A stretch of DNA of 64,000 bases from Galdieria partita (taxonomy: Eukaryota > Rhodophyta > Bangiophyceae > Galdieriales > Galdieriaceae). The stretch is from the NCBI GenBank assembly GCA_025991245.1, contig BQMJ01000043.1, forward strand, positions 1-64,000, in the 5' to 3' direction. A model generated the notes under the pieces. The model had not been told where the DNA came from and did not search any database. It saw only the letters and a program-made list of their open reading frames with translations. Positions 1 through 13,409 of this stretch are shown here, piece after piece (the stretch's first letter is position 1; each line of letters opens with the position of its first letter). The position numbers and the translations under genes are program-made.

Positions 1-515
1 AAACCCTAATAAACCCTAAATAAACCCTAAATAAACCCTAAATAAACCCTAATAAACCCTAATAAACCCTAATAAACCCTAATAAACCCTAATAAACCCT
101 AATAAACCCTAAATACCCTAAATAAACCCTAAATAAACCCTAATAAACCCTAATAAACCCTAATAAACCCTAATAAACCCTAATAAACCCTAATAAACCC
201 TAATAAACCCTAATAAACCCTAATAAACCCTAATAAACCCTAATAAACCCTAATAAACCCTAAATAAACCCTAATAAACCCTAAATAAACCCTAAATAAA
301 CCCTAAATAAACCCTAATAAACCCTAAATAAACCCTAATAAACCCTAATAAACCCTAAATAAACCCTAAATAAACCCTAATAAACCCTAATAAACCCTAA
401 TAAACCCTAATAAACCCTAATAAACCCTAAATAAACCCTAATAAACCCTAATAAACCCTAATAAACCCTAATAAACCCTAAATAAACCCTAAATAAACCC
501 TAATAGACCCGAATA
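1..515. repeat. Telomeric repeat array at the chromosome end
   Basis: The first ~515 bases are an almost unbroken array of two units, AAACCCTAAT (10 bp) and AAACCCTAAAT (11 bp), mixed irregularly. One aberrant unit lacking an AAA lies near 113-120. On the other strand the unit reads ATTAGGGTTT or ATTTAGGGTTT, so the G-rich strand runs toward base 1, as expected for a left telomere. The array decays over about 505-570 into degenerate CCTAATA-like text. The sequence resembles plant-type TTTAGGG with three or four extra bases per unit. Confidence 0.97.
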
Positions 516-530
516 TTCCTTAATATCCTC

Positions 531-1498
531 TAATAAAACCTAATAGTAAACCATAAGTAGACCGTAAACCCTCAGTACAATCTGAATAAGAAGAAAAAAT
601 GCATACTCCGTTCGGCCAGACTACACATATTTTGCAATTCATTTAGCTTTTTTTTCTTATATGCATTCGAGGACCCTCTTAGTTTTATCAAGCTTTTTCT
701 CCTTGCTTCTAATGTAATCAGCTTTGTCGCAAATTTTTTATTGGTATTTTGAAGATGACGTTGTGACTTTTTTATTGGCTCTTTTTGGTTATGTTTGCAT
801 TTGAGTCTTCTTGCGAGATTACTGGAAATGTAAAGAAAATGTTTTCACTTTTCTTTTGATCAGTGGTTGTCCCTTTTTGTTTAGGTATTTTTCTGTTGGT
901 TTGTGTTGATTAAAAATTTTAAGTGATTCACTTAAATGCATTTTTTTCTAGTAACTGTTACCTTGTCATTGTCGCCTTTTATTGACCAAGTTGTAAATCA
1001 AATTATTAAAGGGTTTATTACACATCGTTTTTCTTCGTTCTTCGTTATAACCCTATATATTGTGTAAAGCATCCTCGAACTTTCTTATTATGATTGAATG
1101 TTCCTTTATTCATCCAGGTAATATTTTTCTATAGTATGTGACTTTGGATAAAAATAGTAATAAACCCTTAATAAACCCTAATAAACCCTGATAAGAAAGC
1201 TCCCATTGCCCTGTTTCAAAACATCCGCATTTGAAGATTTATTAGGTTTTCCGTCATCACAATGCATTCAAGAAAAAAAGTGAATTGGTTCTACCAAAAC
1301 CTTTACTTTTGCTTTTGGTCTGGTGAAAGTAATCAATTCTCAAAACTGTGTTTTTTTTGCCAGCGATCAAATGACTTGCCTTGAGCTATTTTTGCGTATT
1401 TTTGTAATTGTTGTTGTTTACGGGAAAACCTGGAAATTTAGGGAAAATTTTGAGATGCTATTTTTTCGAGGCCTTTGTGAGTTTAGGTATTCCGTACC
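531..1498. repeat. Subtelomeric tandem unit, copy 1 (~0.97 kb)
   Basis: This segment aligns by eye along its whole length with 1499-2460. Shared landmarks in the same order include CCTAATAGTAAACCATAA, the GACTACACATATTTT-like box, CCCATTGCCCTGT and GCGATCAAATGACTTGCCTT. No coding sequence is recognisable. The copy carries an interstitial telomere-like stretch near 1160, which suggests the tandem unit includes former telomeric sequence. Confidence 0.8.
1159..1196. repeat. Interstitial telomere-like repeats
   Basis: Three to four degenerate AATAAACCCT units sit inside subtelomeric copy 1. In copy 2 the equivalent position (about 2120-2150) has only a decayed remnant. This fits a unit that formed by duplication next to telomeric sequence, or by healing of a break with telomeric repeats. 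Confidence 0.85.
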
Positions 1499-2460
1499 AA
1501 GACCTAATAGTAAACCATAACTAGACCGCATAGTAATACCTCAGTAAAACCTGAATAAGAAAGAAAAATGCGTACTCTTCTTTGCCAGGCTACACATATT
1601 TTACGATTCATTTTGTTATTGAATGCATCAGAGAAGAAAGTCCTTAAATTCTATCGATCGTTTTATATTTACTTCTAGTATAATTAATTTATGTAGCAAA
1701 ATTTTATAAGAGTTTTTTTAATGGCCATATGACATTTGTTGTGTTCTTCATTTCGCTTATGCATTGGAGTTTTACTACGTGAACACTTGAATCTCTAACG
1801 AAAATGTTTCCATTTTATCTTTAATTAGTGGTCGCCCTTCTTTTGTTCAGGCATTTCTCTGTTGTGATGTGTTGATTTTGAAATTTAAGCTGTTTTCTTC
1901 AAGGAAAATTTTTTTGGTTGATTTTAGCCTTATTGCCTTCCTCTATTATTGACAAAATTTACAGCAAATTGTTAAATCTTTTATTATCGACCATTTTTCT
2001 TTTTTCTATTAAAGCCGTATTCATCCAATGTAGAACCTTTTGATTGTCTATATTGGTTGAATGTTCTTTTATTCATCCTGTTAATATCTCTCTAGGGTAT
2101 GTGTTTTTTCATAAGAAAAAGTAATATATCTTAGTAAGCCTGTTAAGAAAAATTCCCATTGCCCTGTACTAGACCATGCGCATTTGAACATTTATCAAGG
2201 CCTTGGTCAGCTCAATGCATTGGAGAAAGAAAGCCAATTGGTTCTATCAAGACCTTTACTTTTGCTTTTAGTTTCGTAAAGTTAATGAATTTTCAAACTG
2301 TGCTTCTTGTTTTGCCAGCGATCAAATGACTTGCCTTGTGGGCTATTTCTGCGTATGTTTGTATCTGTTGTTTATTACGGGTATTTAGGTGAAGTTTTAG
2401 GATGCTATTTTTAATTCAAAGCCATTTCAAGTTAGGGAATTTCTTTTTTGCTTCGCAGTA
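1499..2460. repeat. Subtelomeric tandem unit, copy 2
   Basis: Head-to-tail copy of the preceding unit, diverged by many substitutions and small indels but with the same ordered landmarks. It begins with CCTAATAGTAAACCATAAC at about 1504 and contains TTGCCAGGCTACACATATTTTA near 1582 and GCGATCAAATGACTTGCCTT near 2320. No open reading frame with protein-like composition is seen. Confidence 0.78.
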
Positions 2461-2930
2461 ATTCGAAATTTTGAGCTTTTCCGAAATTGTGAGCATTTTT
2501 CTTAAATGGCTCCTTTTTGTTGTTATTAGCATCATTACCGTTTGTTCTTGATTGACCGAGTGGCACAGTAAATTTACGGACTTTTTTCATTATGATATTT
2601 TTCTTTGTCCGGTATTTGTGCCGAATCTATTTGGTGTATGATCCTTTTGGTTTCTTATATTGGATGAATTTATCTTGATTGACCCTGTTGATACCTTCCT
2701 GTAGTATTTAAACTTTTAGGTAAATATGCAAAATTATGTTGAAATTATATCCTAATGAAACCTAATAAAATTGAAATAAAAAAATAACGTTTATTGCTTT
2801 CAACCAGGACATTCATAGTTTTTCAATTCATTGCGCTCTAGTAGTCTCAAAATAGGAGTGTTCAGAGTAAATTGCTTATGTCTGTTTTCTTAGTTATGTT
2901 CTTTGCCAAAGAATAGTTACGTATTGTTTT
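2461..2930. repeat. Partial, more diverged copies of the subtelomeric unit
   Basis: 2461-2745 resembles the second half of the unit (GATTGACCGAGT..., TTGGATGAATTTATCTTGATT...). From about 2750 the text restarts with CCTAATGAAACCTAATAAAA and CAACCAGGACATTCATAGTT, resembling the start of the unit. Identity is clearly lower than between copies 1 and 2, so the array seems to age away from the telomere. Confidence 0.55.
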
Positions 2931-4084
2931 ATTTTTTTTTTTTTTTTGCTTGTTGTGCCACTGACCATGTTTTGTTTCCTGTCAGCTACATTTTGTTTGA
3001 GTTTTTTTTTGGAATGGAAACTGGAGTAAGTTTTTAGATTGCTTCTTTTGCTCAAATTTTTTTGGAGTTTACATTTTTTTTCTTCTTTTGTATTGTTTTG
3101 AGATTTTAGGTGGTTCGTTTGAATGGTATCCTTCTGGTATCATAAGTGTGAGGCGCGAGCAATGTAGGTGAACAAGTCGTTGCAACAGTCGAGCAATCTG
3201 ACACTATTAACATTTTCATTTCTTTGTTTTTTGCTGCATTGATTGTTGTTTTCAAGGATTGTCCCTCCTTTTTACTACTTTTTCTCCAATGAGAAAAAAA
3301 ATGTTTTTTCTTCGGTATTTTAATGTGGTATAGTTACTAAATTCACTTTCATCAAAATTATTGTATTTTTTTTCTCTGTGAGCAGTTTGCTGTTACTTTT
3401 TTACTTCGCTTCACACGGTCGACAAATATCTGCGGGACGAGAACAGGTTCAAGGTACTGATGATGTAAGGAACATGTGGTATATGGAAATCCTTCAATGT
3501 ATTCTCAAGTTTCTACTTCTCTAAATTGTTATTATTCTATGGCTTCCTTGTAAAATTGGTATTTGTATTGTTGCTTTAGTAAACTTTACAAACAAGTGTA
3601 GCTCTTATAATGCAAAGATTGCCTATTCCCCTTTGATGCATTGCATAAATTCCTCTTCAATACCTTTTCATAATGCCGATGTGATAGAACTGAAACTGAA
3701 GTGCAGAAATTTGTTTCTTTTTTTTTACCGTTGCCATAAATTTTATAAGTTCTTGAACTTTTTTTATGCATTAATGACACAGTAATGTTTCTTGCAAATT
3801 TCTCTTTTCATATAGGTTTGTATGGGTATTACTTCTTAACGATAATGATATTTCTTCATTTATGTTTCTTATTAAGGTCGTTGCTATCTTCAGTGCATAC
3901 ATAATGATAAGGTTTCAATTTCGATAGTTTAAAAAATTTTGTTTCGATCATTTCGTTAAGTCCCTTATGGTTGAACCTTACCCTATGAGAATCGTCTTGA
4001 AAAATCTGTCTTAGATAGCAAAATTTTAAGTAGTGTTTTTTGGTCACTTAATTGTATTCGACGTTGCAGTGTTATTGAAAATGT

Positions 4085-4515
4085 AAACATTTGGTAGGTA
4101 GTTTTTACTTTCTGACGGCCTAAAATGAAGTGCGTGTTTTATTCTGTAAGTACCCTTAACTTGAAATATAGTGTCGCTATACATATTTAGCAAAAATTAT
4201 ACAATGCTTATGGTATTCTTGGATTTTCAAAAACAAACCATTGTGTTTTGGTAAACTTTTCGATCCGCCTTTTATCTATTCTCAACGAGACCAAGCTGAG
4301 AATCAATTTGTTGGTTTTTCAGTGTGAATATTACTATGCCCTAGATTCTTGCTCAATTGTCGTTTTCTAAGAATGATTGAATTAGGAGATTCAATCGTCG
4401 TATAGACACTTAGTTCACAATTTAAAAAATTCAGCTTTTTGCTCCATTTTCTTCTAGTACTACTGTCTGTTTTCCTTTTGTGTATTATGTCTTATAACCC
4501 TAATAATGTGTAATG
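4085..4515. repeat. Dispersed subtelomeric repeat, copy near the telomere
   Basis: Aligns in the same orientation with 13410-13790. Shared landmarks in order are TTATCTATTCTCAAC, GAATCA, CTTGTTCAAT-like text, TAAGAAT...TTGAATT..AGATTC, GATTTTTTG/TTTTGCTCC, and TACTACTGTCTTTCTTCC-like text. Moderate identity with indels. No coding content. Confidence 0.6.
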
Positions 4516-5239
4516 AAGCTTTTCTAGGTTCTATTTCACCTATGTACTAAAATGTTCGAGGTGAGAATACGTTGATTTTTTGTATATGCAGATTTGTTCT
4601 AGTATTTTTTTAACTAAATTTTGCATTATGACCTACTGTTTACCTCTGAGAACAACTAGAAATACTGATGCCCATAAAGGACAAATAATGTATTGAAATT
4701 CTTCAATTTTTTCACTTGGGCCGACCTCCTTAAATTCTTTCTTTTTCTATAGACTCTATTTGACACGATATTTTTATCGCTCTTCTAATGAACCCTAGAT
4801 AATTTTAGAAAAACAGTTCAACTTTTTTTTATTTGAAAAGACACGATTTTTCATTTTTTTCTAAAAAGCATGTGTTTTTCTCAATTCACTAGATCGTCGT
4901 AAAAGAATCTAATAGAGTATAAAATTAAGTGGTTTAGACTCGGTCACATACTTGTGAAATTGTGTCAAGATTCTTGAAGATTTTTGTGATTTTGCCAATT
5001 TATCTCGAGTGGCAAAAGTAATTCTTCCTTTGAAATTTTTGAAATAACCCCCACAGTTGTATTTGTATTGCATGTTAGCGATATCAAATTGTTCCATTTC
5101 TTTCACTTTTATTGAAATTTTTAATTTTTTGGGGGAGCTGAGCAATTTGGTTGCGAATTTGATATATTGCGAAACCTAAATCTGGTAATTTTTACAGCTA
5201 ACGTATAACATGGCTTGTTTCACTATAGTCGTTTTCGAT

Positions 5240-5790
5240 ATTGAAAGGCGACAGTTTTTCGAAAAGTAGAATCTTGGGACTGTTGGTTGTTGCTATGTGG
5301 CATCTTTTATCAGACACCTTTTTTTGTAAAAACCTTTTTTGCTTCCTTGTGGTAACTGAATTCATTTTGTTCTATTTTATGTTGATCGACATTATATTAT
5401 ACACGAATTGTACTGTTGATATATATAAGGAATATGAAGCAAGCCACGCTTTTGACATAAAAAAGCCTCAAATGAATTAAACAGTTAGCAATCTCGCCAC
5501 AAAAATTCAATGTTGGTCTGTAGCATCTTGGGTATTATATGCTTTATGTCAGTTTGACTATGCTTTGAGAGACAGCTTGAAGAGAAACATATCTCTCAAG
5601 ATCACTTTTCCTCCATGATTTTGTTGCATTTTCTTTCTTGTTCTTTGAAATTATCCTGTTGTTTTTGTTTTTCTCCTTAACTATATAAAATTTCTTTTAA
5701 GTATTTTAATTTGACCAAAGTACTGAATTGTTTCCGACTGACAGTATGGTAGGTTTTTCTTTGAACATGCATTTTGGACACTTCATATTA
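5240..5790. repeat. Diverged dispersed repeat, copy 1
   Basis: Compared with 6440-6960, the order of landmarks is shared: a TATATA-rich piece, AAAAAGCCTCAA(C/A)TGAA, AACAGT(T/A)A(G/A)CAAT, TATGCTTTATGTC, a CTCTCTTT pyrimidine run, TTTAAGTATTTTAATTT-like text, and GCATT. Identity is low and the boundaries are approximate. Confidence 0.4.
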
Positions 5791-6439
5791 ATATCTTTGC
5801 ACTGTCGACTGGTTTCCGCTCAAGAGAAAAATTAGAGATACTTATTCAATAATGACAAGTAGTGTATGAGAATTCCTCAACTTTCTAGAGATTCTATTTC
5901 TCTTATTGTCTTTCTTTTCTCTATAAGTTATTTTCAAAACAGGTACCTTTAACGTTCATTTTCTAATCTATAAGTGTACGAAAGAAAGAAATGTTACTAA
6001 GTTATAATTTTAATAAGAAAAAAATTGTCTAGTGTCCTCTGACATACGTCATGTGCTTTCCTTCAATGAATTATGTTCTCGTGAAACCAATGTTATAAAG
6101 CAAAGAATTATTGAATAATTCAAATATTTTGACTTAGCTTGTTGCTTTCATATTTGGTGGCTTTTAAGTTTTGTTTTGTTTGTTGATCCATTCGTGTCAA
6201 TTCATCTTCGCCTATGAAATCTTCATCCTCTAAAATACTAGTGCACTTGTACCGTTTTTGACTGATCATAAATTTTCTCTAGTACTTGTTTTGGGGAAAC
6301 GTTCTCATTGGTTTGGAGCTAACATAATTCATTATTTACTTGAAATCTTGCAAAACTAAATTGGCTCCGCTTTCCTTTTTTTTGTAACAGTACTATTTAC
6401 CATCTACTGTATCAGAGTCTTTCTCGATTCGCTGACAGT

Positions 6440-6960
6440 GGTTTGAAGAGTACAACCTTGTTTCGCCCTATTTTTTTCCTTATGTTGTCCTATCTATCAC
6501 TTAGCAATTTGGCAAAACAGGGTTTTACTTTCTTATGATCATTGTATACTCCTTATTTCATTCTGTGAGTATCTTCGTATACTATAATGCCACTTTGAGG
6601 ATGGTATACACATAAAACCAAAAGTAAGCTGTACCATATATATGCTATAAAAAGGCCTTCAACTGAAAGAAACAGTAAACAATGACAACGTAGTTATTCC
6701 ATCATGTCTACTATTCTTCCTCGTTCTATTTGCTTTATGTCTAGATAATCTATAACTTTGAGTGGTAGCTATTAGAAGAAAGTATCACTGCGTAGCATTT
6801 TTTCTTATCGGTCATGTGGTACTTTCACTCTTTTTCTCTACAATCAGTTTGTTCTTCTTTATTTTCTTATCTTTAAATACTTTTTTAGTCTTTTAGTATG
6901 CATTGCATAACATTTTGGTTTCTTCCTAGCTCTTTTCTCTAGAATTTTCTATTTGAAACT
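6440..6960. repeat. Diverged dispersed repeat, copy 2
   Basis: Partner of the repeat at 5240-5790. It shares AAAAGGCCTTCAACTGAAA, AACAGTAAACAATG and TTTGCTTTATGTCTAG-like landmarks in the same order and orientation. No gene is seen within it. Confidence 0.4.
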
Positions 6961-9269
6961 TTTTGTTTGGGAAGTCCTCCAATCGAAATTCTATTTCTTC
7001 CATTATTACCATAAGAAATTTCAATTGCGCTTTTGCTTTTCATACTTATCTAGTGTTTAAATCGGTACTTGGCGAATAGAAATTAAATGAATGCCTTCTA
7101 CTGAGGTACATATTCATTTCTACGTTTCAATAGGGAGCAAGAACAAGTTTGAGACTAGATGTCTGTTTTAGCGACACAACTTGAAATACTGTGACACTTG
7201 CCGAAGTTGCAGGAGAAGCTCAACTTGTAATTATTCTGGTGTATTTGCAAAGTGGCTCAAGAATTTTCTCCTGGATCAAGTTTGGTAGAATGCACCATAG
7301 AGATTTTGAATCAATCGTTGGTCTTTCCTCAACTTTTCCAGAGGACAATGGAGTATGAAAGAAGAGCTTGGTAAGTTCGATTCTTTTACTCCTCCATTTT
7401 TGTTGATTTCGACCACTACTTATTTTTATATTTACAAATAAATAGCACTCTAGCCATTTTTTAGACAGTTGGAGCTTACTCTTGGCTAATCGTGAAAAAG
7501 TTCATATGAAACAAGAAAACACAAATTAGTGTATACAAACCAATTTCTACAACTTTTTTTCCACAAATATCTGCTTTAAAAAAATTTCGAAAAATTTTTC
7601 AATTTTGTCGAGAATTGGCTACACAGCACAAGACATAGCCCATGACAGCCAAAGGGCAATAGAGGAAAGTGAGGGGAAATGAATCAATGAACCCTCATGT
7701 GAACTGAAATAACTTCTTACTGAGTTTCCCAACGACCCAGCTTGGATTCTAATTCAGCCTAGTAAAATCTACAATGTAACAAGTTTTCCATTTGCAACAC
7801 AATCTACTAAGGTTCTATATACTATTTGCTAATATTGTTTTCACAGATATCACTTTCTAATGTAGTCTCTTGTAAAGAACAGAGGTTTCTTTGTAAAATT
7901 GCATTTCTTCTTGTTGAGTGTGTATGGTTTTTGAATATATAATATTTTCCAGATACTACTTTAGGTGTTTTTTATGTTAATCTTTTTCCTCTTTCACATC
8001 ACAGTGCAATTGGAAATGATTTCAGCATTGTTTATTATAGACAACTTTATAGTTTTAATGTATTTTATTCCGAACTTTTTGTATGGTCCGCTTTTATATG
8101 TTTTCCTAATTGTTTTAATTCGCCACTGGATTATATAAAATTCGTAAACTTTTTCTTCTCTTAGATACCCTGTAATTTAGCAATTTGATTGTGTTTGTCC
8201 TTGTTTTAGCTGAGTAGTTCTTCTTGAACTGATATTGTTGCTGCCAGAAATTTTTGGTTTTCTTTTTCTCTTTCCAATTAAATATTCTACGTGAAACTCT
8301 CACAAATACATGTTGTCTTCAATAAGTTTCTGTGATAAATAAAGCTTCTCATGTCAATTGTCTTGCATCTCTATTTATTGTTTTGATTGATATTGGCTGT
8401 TTGAAACTTTTCTTTTAAACTGTGGTCTTAGAAGCATTTTTGTATAGTTGTTCTTCATAACAAAGTTTTTCTTATGAAGCGATACGAGAACTTTCTCTTT
8501 TTGGCGTTGGGTAATAGCTCTACTGCATTGGCCCCAGCTCTGTCCAATTATGAATGATTCTGATTGGCTGATTGTTAAGACTTGAATGGTCAATTCTAGT
8601 CTTTATCTTGTTTTAAGAATTTGTGTCGATTCTTTGAAGTCTCTCTGCTTACACCTTTGTGACTCAAAGTGGCTAAACGTTGAGTTTCTCGCCTCTCCTG
8701 GATTGGGTTAAAGCATATGCAAATTGCCATGATTCAATTTCTTAGATATTATCAATTGTATTTTCCTTCTATAATGGTCCTTTTTTGTACTGTGTATTGC
8801 AGTTAGTGTTTGTCTTTCTTTCTTGGCTAAAAGTCTTTCTCGTTTGTATATAAATGACAAGGTAGTTTGTCTATAAAGAAATTACGTGTCGTGTACATTT
8901 TTTAATTATCAATTGAATAGAAAAAATTCCTTGCCTTTCAGACATTTTTATCATTATGACAATCCAAATGTTGGCGAGAGTTCTTCTTGTATAATTAACT
9001 AGTCACGAAATTCAGCGTGTATTGATTCACGGACGCTAGACTACTACGAAAATAAAAGTTTAGCAACCGTACCCACCAGTATGAAGATCGATCGTTCAAG
9101 TAAACAGGGCATCAGGAATAGAATATTCATGTCTTGCTCAATTTTGCTTTGTAACGTAGGAAGATCCTGGAATATCTTGCGCATATCTAGGAATGTTGCT
9201 CAGTCGAGTAATTTAATATGCTGAAAGAATCACTGTCTAAAATGAGCAATGTATTTATAAATTCGTGGA

Positions 9270-12200
9270 CAGTTGTCAGTTTGTATGCTTTGTGCTTGTC
9301 AGCCTTTTTTTAGAATTGTACGTTGCATAGCTGGTTGTGATTTCCCAATAGAAAGAGAGGACTATTTAAGTGCCTACAGTAATACTATTCAAACAATATC
9401 CTTTCCAAAACTGTGTCTCACAAACTGTCAACTGCTGAGTATTTATAGACTTGAGCACAAAAGACTACGGTAGCTATTCCAAACATACACTATGCCGACG
9501 AGTTGCGAAGCCTCTCTTTTGTGAAAGTTTTTCCCATCAGACACTCTTTTTCTTCCAAGTCTTGTTTCGAAATTGCATCCTTCAAGTGACCTCATCAAGT
9601 AAGATTAGCAAACAACGACGTAAAGATGCTTCAAAATGGATGTACAAACTCTGTCCACGTCCGTTTTCGAAACAGCAACTCACAGTTGAACTGCGCAGTT
9701 CAGTTGCCACGAGTCAATCTCCACTCTCCACTCGGACAATAGAATCTCAATAGACAAAAACTAACGATGACATAAATCAGTTTTGTGAAGAACCGAAGAT
9801 AATCAACCCAGAATATACTCCGAAAGTTACAAAAGATCTTGGTGAATGTTCCACAAGGGAGAGTCTTCAAAAAGTGTTCACAGGACAACAATTAGCTGTA
9901 CAATTCAGTTCAAAGACCATATTCCATTGAAAGACTATATTGGGACAAAGATTCAGACTCAAAGACTATTTGGAGCCTTTGTGCCGACTGGTGCCTCAGC
10001 ACTCCGAAGGAACAAAGTCTTCAAACAGACCAGAAACTAAAGATCAACAATTCTGTTGAACAGAACCTACGTTGCATTAGACAGGAACTTGGATGCGACT
10101 TTGAGGTTCAAGCCAAGTCGTTGACAGGAAACGAACAAACCAAACCGGGCCTTGGTTGGTATTTCAAAAAGTGCAAAGTCATAAAACCTCAAAGTTTGGT
10201 CGTACTAAAAAGTTCTTCTCTAAATTCAACTACTTATATTTTCATAAAAAGGAACAATTTTATCGACTTCAAAACAGGTGGTAACAAAGCAACTACAGCC
10301 AAAGTTGTGTTAGCTAAGCAAAACAATCACAAAGAGAGATTGGGCAAAGAGACGTTGAAGAGCTCTTTGAGTACCGTCAAAAGTGCACATATTGTTTCAT
10401 ATGTACCTAGTGAAAACTTTCCAAGGGAACCTTCCACTCAAAGGTTTACCTAGAATACTATTGATTCTCTAACGTTGCATTATTTGAAGAGAACCGTTGT
10501 GTTAGAATGATCGTTGACATACCCCTGAGAGTAAAGCCCGCCATTGTATAGCGAGATAAACTCACCTTTGTTATTTACCTTGGAGATTTACTGGCTTCAA
10601 GTTGATTCGGAGAACATTGAGCTTTATTTGATAGGAACCATTTCAAGAAAGTATAATCTGCCTCTTTAAAGAAGAAGGGCGTTTTTCCCACAACTTGGAA
10701 CGATTGGGTGTGCAGTCGCCAAGTTGTCATATAGAAATTTCGTCAAGTAGAGTGAACACTTGTGCTGATCAATGTCTAGCTGAACTGTTTGCAACTTGAA
10801 GGACTGTGAATTATGTGTTACCAGTATCAAGGACTTTTTAGACTTTTGCAGATTTGAGTTTATACACTCTGGTCGAGTATTTCAATTATCAACAAAACGT
10901 GAATCAAGTACACATTGGAAGTGAGACATGTATATAATTTGTATTTTACCTACAAGTATGTTGATAAAGAATCCAGTCGAGTTTCTCAAACAGCTTGAAT
11001 ACATGTACCAAGTGTTGCATATTCTATTTTGCATAATTCATTTGCGAAAATAAAGAATCAATTGTTGACTCTTTCTCTTTTGTGAGTTCTAAATATGAAA
11101 ACTTTCCATAATAGCATAGCGTCATGACTCACATAGTAAGTATCGTTGCAAGAACCTTGGCTTTGTTTGTCCTTTGACAACAACAGTCACCAGCTTAGAC
11201 CTTTGGCACATTTCCTCTTATGCATTTAAAACAGGGCAAACTTTCAAAAAGTTTGTGTTTCAAAAAAGTCGACAATCTACCACGGAAAATTTTGCAAACA
11301 CTAAAGCACTCCAAAGTTGGAGAAACATAACCAAGATGTCAAGGGTGGCTTCCCAAGACAAAGAATTGCCTACACTAGTAAAACCAACATAGAAAAGCAA
11401 AAAGGGAAGAAAGCAGCAACTCAGTCAGAAACTTTCCAATCATACCCAGAGTACTTGAACACGTTATGAAGCTAGGGCCTGGACTCACTCTCGATTCTAG
11501 TTCCCTCAGAATGTCGCTGATAAAAAAGACAGAAGCATCTAAAATAGTTCTGTTAAACCCCACTCTCATAAAAACTCTCAAAATTGGCTAGTCTCCACAT
11601 ATATTCTAAAACGCAACGCCGAAACTCAAACTTGGAAAAATATCTGTTGTATAATTTGGAAACATATCAACAGGTCAAGCACTCAAGCAGTCATAAAGCT
11701 TTATCTAATTCCAAGTCAACTGGCTCATGTATCGCAACTTTGGTGATTTCGTCAAGTAGGTCAACGGAAGGTTGAAAGCTGCCACCATCACTTCGTCTGT
11801 TCCAATCAAGCAATCCTCGAAGGATGTAGAAAGGTGATTTGAGCAACTCGTTTGTGTTCTCAACAGCTTCTTTGTGAGGCTGCTGAACCTCGTTATCTTG
11901 AGATGAACGGACTACAAAAGAGGAATAAACAAAAGATTTCCGAATTGCAACTAATAATCAGTTAAAACCCATTAGCAGTTAAATTGTCCGTTGTAGTTGC
12001 TGACTGTGAAACTACAAGGCCTTTATCACCCATTCATAGGACCCTCAAATGTGTGCAATCTTTACTCAAGATTTCTGTATGCAAGAGTTGAAACTAGGGA
12101 AAGAGTGGAATAATTTGGAGTACTTTGTGCTGAAAGGCTTTTCAAAATGGGAAAAGTGACGTTGGCAGATCCCAGTTAGGGATAGAGTGCAGCTTGCAGT

Positions 12201-13050
12201 GCAACTTTTGAAAACAGGGCATCTTTCTCAACCCAATTTCTGTCTTTCAACAACAAAAGCGAAACGATTTGAGCTGTTACAAGTCGATTGTACACTGATT
12301 GTTAAAGTGCTGTATGTAAAAGAGCGGATAGAGGTTTACTTTTGTAGAATTATAATAGTCACTCTTTTACTTTACCAAACATGTTCTACGAATTTCTAAA
12401 AATGCTTTGAATCTTGCTTTTAAACTGGAAAATGCTGTGAGCTTTCTATTCATTTACACTCAACAACCAAGCAACAAAAATGGTTCGATGATTGTTGTAT
12501 GGGAAATGGGCGAAGATTTGCCACATTTCGCACTGTAGTTGAGGCGGGATGCTCCTCTCTCCTTCCCGGTTGGATAAGAGACTGTAAATGGTCATAAACT
12601 GACAAATAAAGGAACTTGTTGTTTGAAGAAGACAAGAATCAACTCAGAATGTACTTCGAGTGCTACAAAGGAGGGTTCGCGACAGCAATTCACAAGACTT
12701 TACTTTATAGTATGAAAAACCAAGTTACACGACAAGACTGTATAGGGACAGGGGTTCAGACTTAAAAATAATTGGGAGCTTTTTATGCCTACTTTTTCTA
12801 CAGTACTCTACACAGTAAAAAACGCCTATAAACTTACCAGAAAACAAAGAGCAACAGTTTTCAACAAGGATCCAAGTTGAGTTTCAGCATAAACTTGGAC
12901 TAAAGAAAACTATTTTTCAAGCTTTATGGAACTCAAGTTTCAAGTCATTGAAAGTTTACGACCAATACTAGCAGGGCTTTGGTGGCAAAGTTTGGTCTTG
13001 AAAAGTTTCTCGTTCGAACCCACTGTTTGACGCTTTAGGAATCTTTGTCT
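9270..13050. repeat. A-rich dispersed repeat block with short open frames
   Basis: At about 9.3 kb the strand bias flips from T-rich to A-rich. Segments about 9740-10210, 12570-13000 and 15030-15340 share the same ordered landmarks (ACTGACAAATAA..., CAGACTCAAAGAC..., CAGA(C/A)C(A/C)AAA..AA.GATCAACAGTT) and form a dispersed repeat family. Short plus-strand frames at 9451-9753 (100 aa), 9846-10040 and 10121-10453 (110 aa, rich in Lys, Ser and Thr) lie in the first copy. They match no family I know, and the other copies do not keep them open, so I treat the block as repeat DNA or very old coding debris. 10454-12450 holds nothing else recognisable. Confidence 0.45.
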
Positions 13051-13409
13051 AAACTTATCGTTTTGCTTTCATTATCATTGCATTGAAACGGAAATTATTT
13101 TACTTTGTTCACTTAATCTTGAATCTTTACACATCACAATGCTACTCTCCAACAAAATGAATTAAGTAAATACGTAGTTTCTTTTGTGCTTCTATTCTAT
13201 GCTTGAATTGTTCTTGTGATTCAAAACTCATCTGTCTATGGTTACAATTCCACTATATTTGTATCCATCTGGGAAATTAAGTCGGACGAATTTGAGTCGA
13301 AACCCAATTCTTCTTTATAAGGATGTTTCGAATCCATTTTACATAGAAAAAAGTTTTAAATTGTCGATTGCCAAATTCATTCAAGTTGAATCATTTCTGT
13401 AAGCTCCAA

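Larger units (their letters stand above)
2931..9250. other. T-rich gene-poor subtelomere
   Basis: About 6.3 kb with strong T-over-A bias on the given strand and no convincing gene. Open frames here are short and have low-complexity, F/L/K-rich translations. Diverged internal duplications can be seen (4085-4515 recurs at 13410-13790; 5240-5790 resembles 6440-6960). Around 7230-7380 a short stretch ending in a GGTAAGTTCG donor-like sequence could be a coding relic, but nothing identifies it. Confidence 0.6.

Noticed and set aside
1-515. Regular short repeats resembling a CRISPR array
   Set aside because: Units are contiguous with no unique spacers and match telomeric C-strand sequence at a chromosome end.
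1323-1520. 65-aa plus-strand frame in the subtelomeric repeat
   Set aside because: Not kept open in the neighbouring copy and of low-complexity composition; chance frame.
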